DNA from: Photobacterium sanctipauli | GTDB taxonomy: Bacteria > Pseudomonadota > Gammaproteobacteria > Enterobacterales > Vibrionaceae | Length of the DNA: 64,000 nt | Direction of reading: 5' to 3' | Assembly: GCF_003026495.1 (NCBI RefSeq) | Contig: NZ_PYMA01000001.1 | Span: forward strand, 1 to 64,000 | Part shown: positions 63,990 through 64,000 of the stretch, piece by piece | How the letters are laid out: the number at the start of each line of letters is the position of its first letter | How positions within the stretch are numbered: position 1 is the stretch's first letter | Program-made: the position numbers and the translations under genes | The notes under the pieces: model-generated | Database searches by the model: none | Told to the model about the DNA's origin: nothing | What the model saw: only the letters and a program-made list of their open reading frames with translations

Positions 63990-64000
63990 TGTTCTATCGC

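Overview
The window reads as a chromosomal segment of a marine gammaproteobacterium, most likely in the Vibrionaceae (Vibrio, Photobacterium, Grimontia or Enterovibrio). The basis is moderate GC, a secreted chitin-binding GH19-type protein, CSS-motif EAL and PAS-GGDEF signalling proteins, IS3 elements, and a dispersed palindrome of the tatacccaag...cttgggtata kind. This is inference from gene content; no rRNA, tRNA or other taxonomic marker was seen.

Positions 1-16.4 kb are an accessory or housekeeping mix. There is an IS3-type element running off the left edge that truncates an XRE-type regulator gene, and a second, complete IS3-family element at 902-2206 with matching ends and a 3-bp target duplication. 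These are followed by ytoQ-like, lipocalin, several GNAT acetyltransferases, the chitinase, a nucleotidyltransferase-like protein, a decayed VOC gene, a nitronate monooxygenase, a DJ-1/PfpI protein, a YdeP-type molybdopterin oxidoreductase with fdhD, and a lipoprotein.

Positions 16.6-32.4 kb hold inositol cluster 1. A frameshifted LysR gene is followed by iolC(DUF2090 fusion)-iolD-iolE-iolA on the minus strand. Divergent from it is an inositol-type ABC transporter (ibpA-iatA-iatP), then a TrmK-like methyltransferase, an RpiR-type regulator, and iolB-iolG. Together they cover every step from myo-inositol to acetyl-CoA and DHAP.

Positions 32.4-48.9 kb hold a taurine (aminosulfonate) dissimilation locus. 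It contains a TauXY-type dehydrogenase, a TauKLM-type TRAP transporter with an extra double-Cache protein, TauZ-like and TauE-like exporters, sulfoacetaldehyde acetyltransferase (xsc), a short phosphate acetyltransferase (pta) and an IclR regulator. Embedded in it are an FRG-domain protein and, unexpectedly, a CobS/CobT-like AAA+/VWA pair without any other cobalamin gene. A 15-bp motif recurs upstream of xsc, pta and tauX and may be the common operator.

Positions 49-62.4 kb carry a GGDEF protein, a DMT permease and inositol cluster 2: rpiR2, iolJ (class II aldolase), iolB2, iolC2 (no fusion), a Gfo/Idh dehydrogenase, iolD2, iolE2, a divergent MFS sugar porter and a LysR regulator. It repeats most of cluster 1 with a different aldolase and transporter and lacks its own iolA. 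The same 14-bp GAAA-N6-TTTC palindrome lies in the control regions of both clusters, so they probably share a regulator. The window ends in a CSS-motif EAL phosphodiesterase gene.
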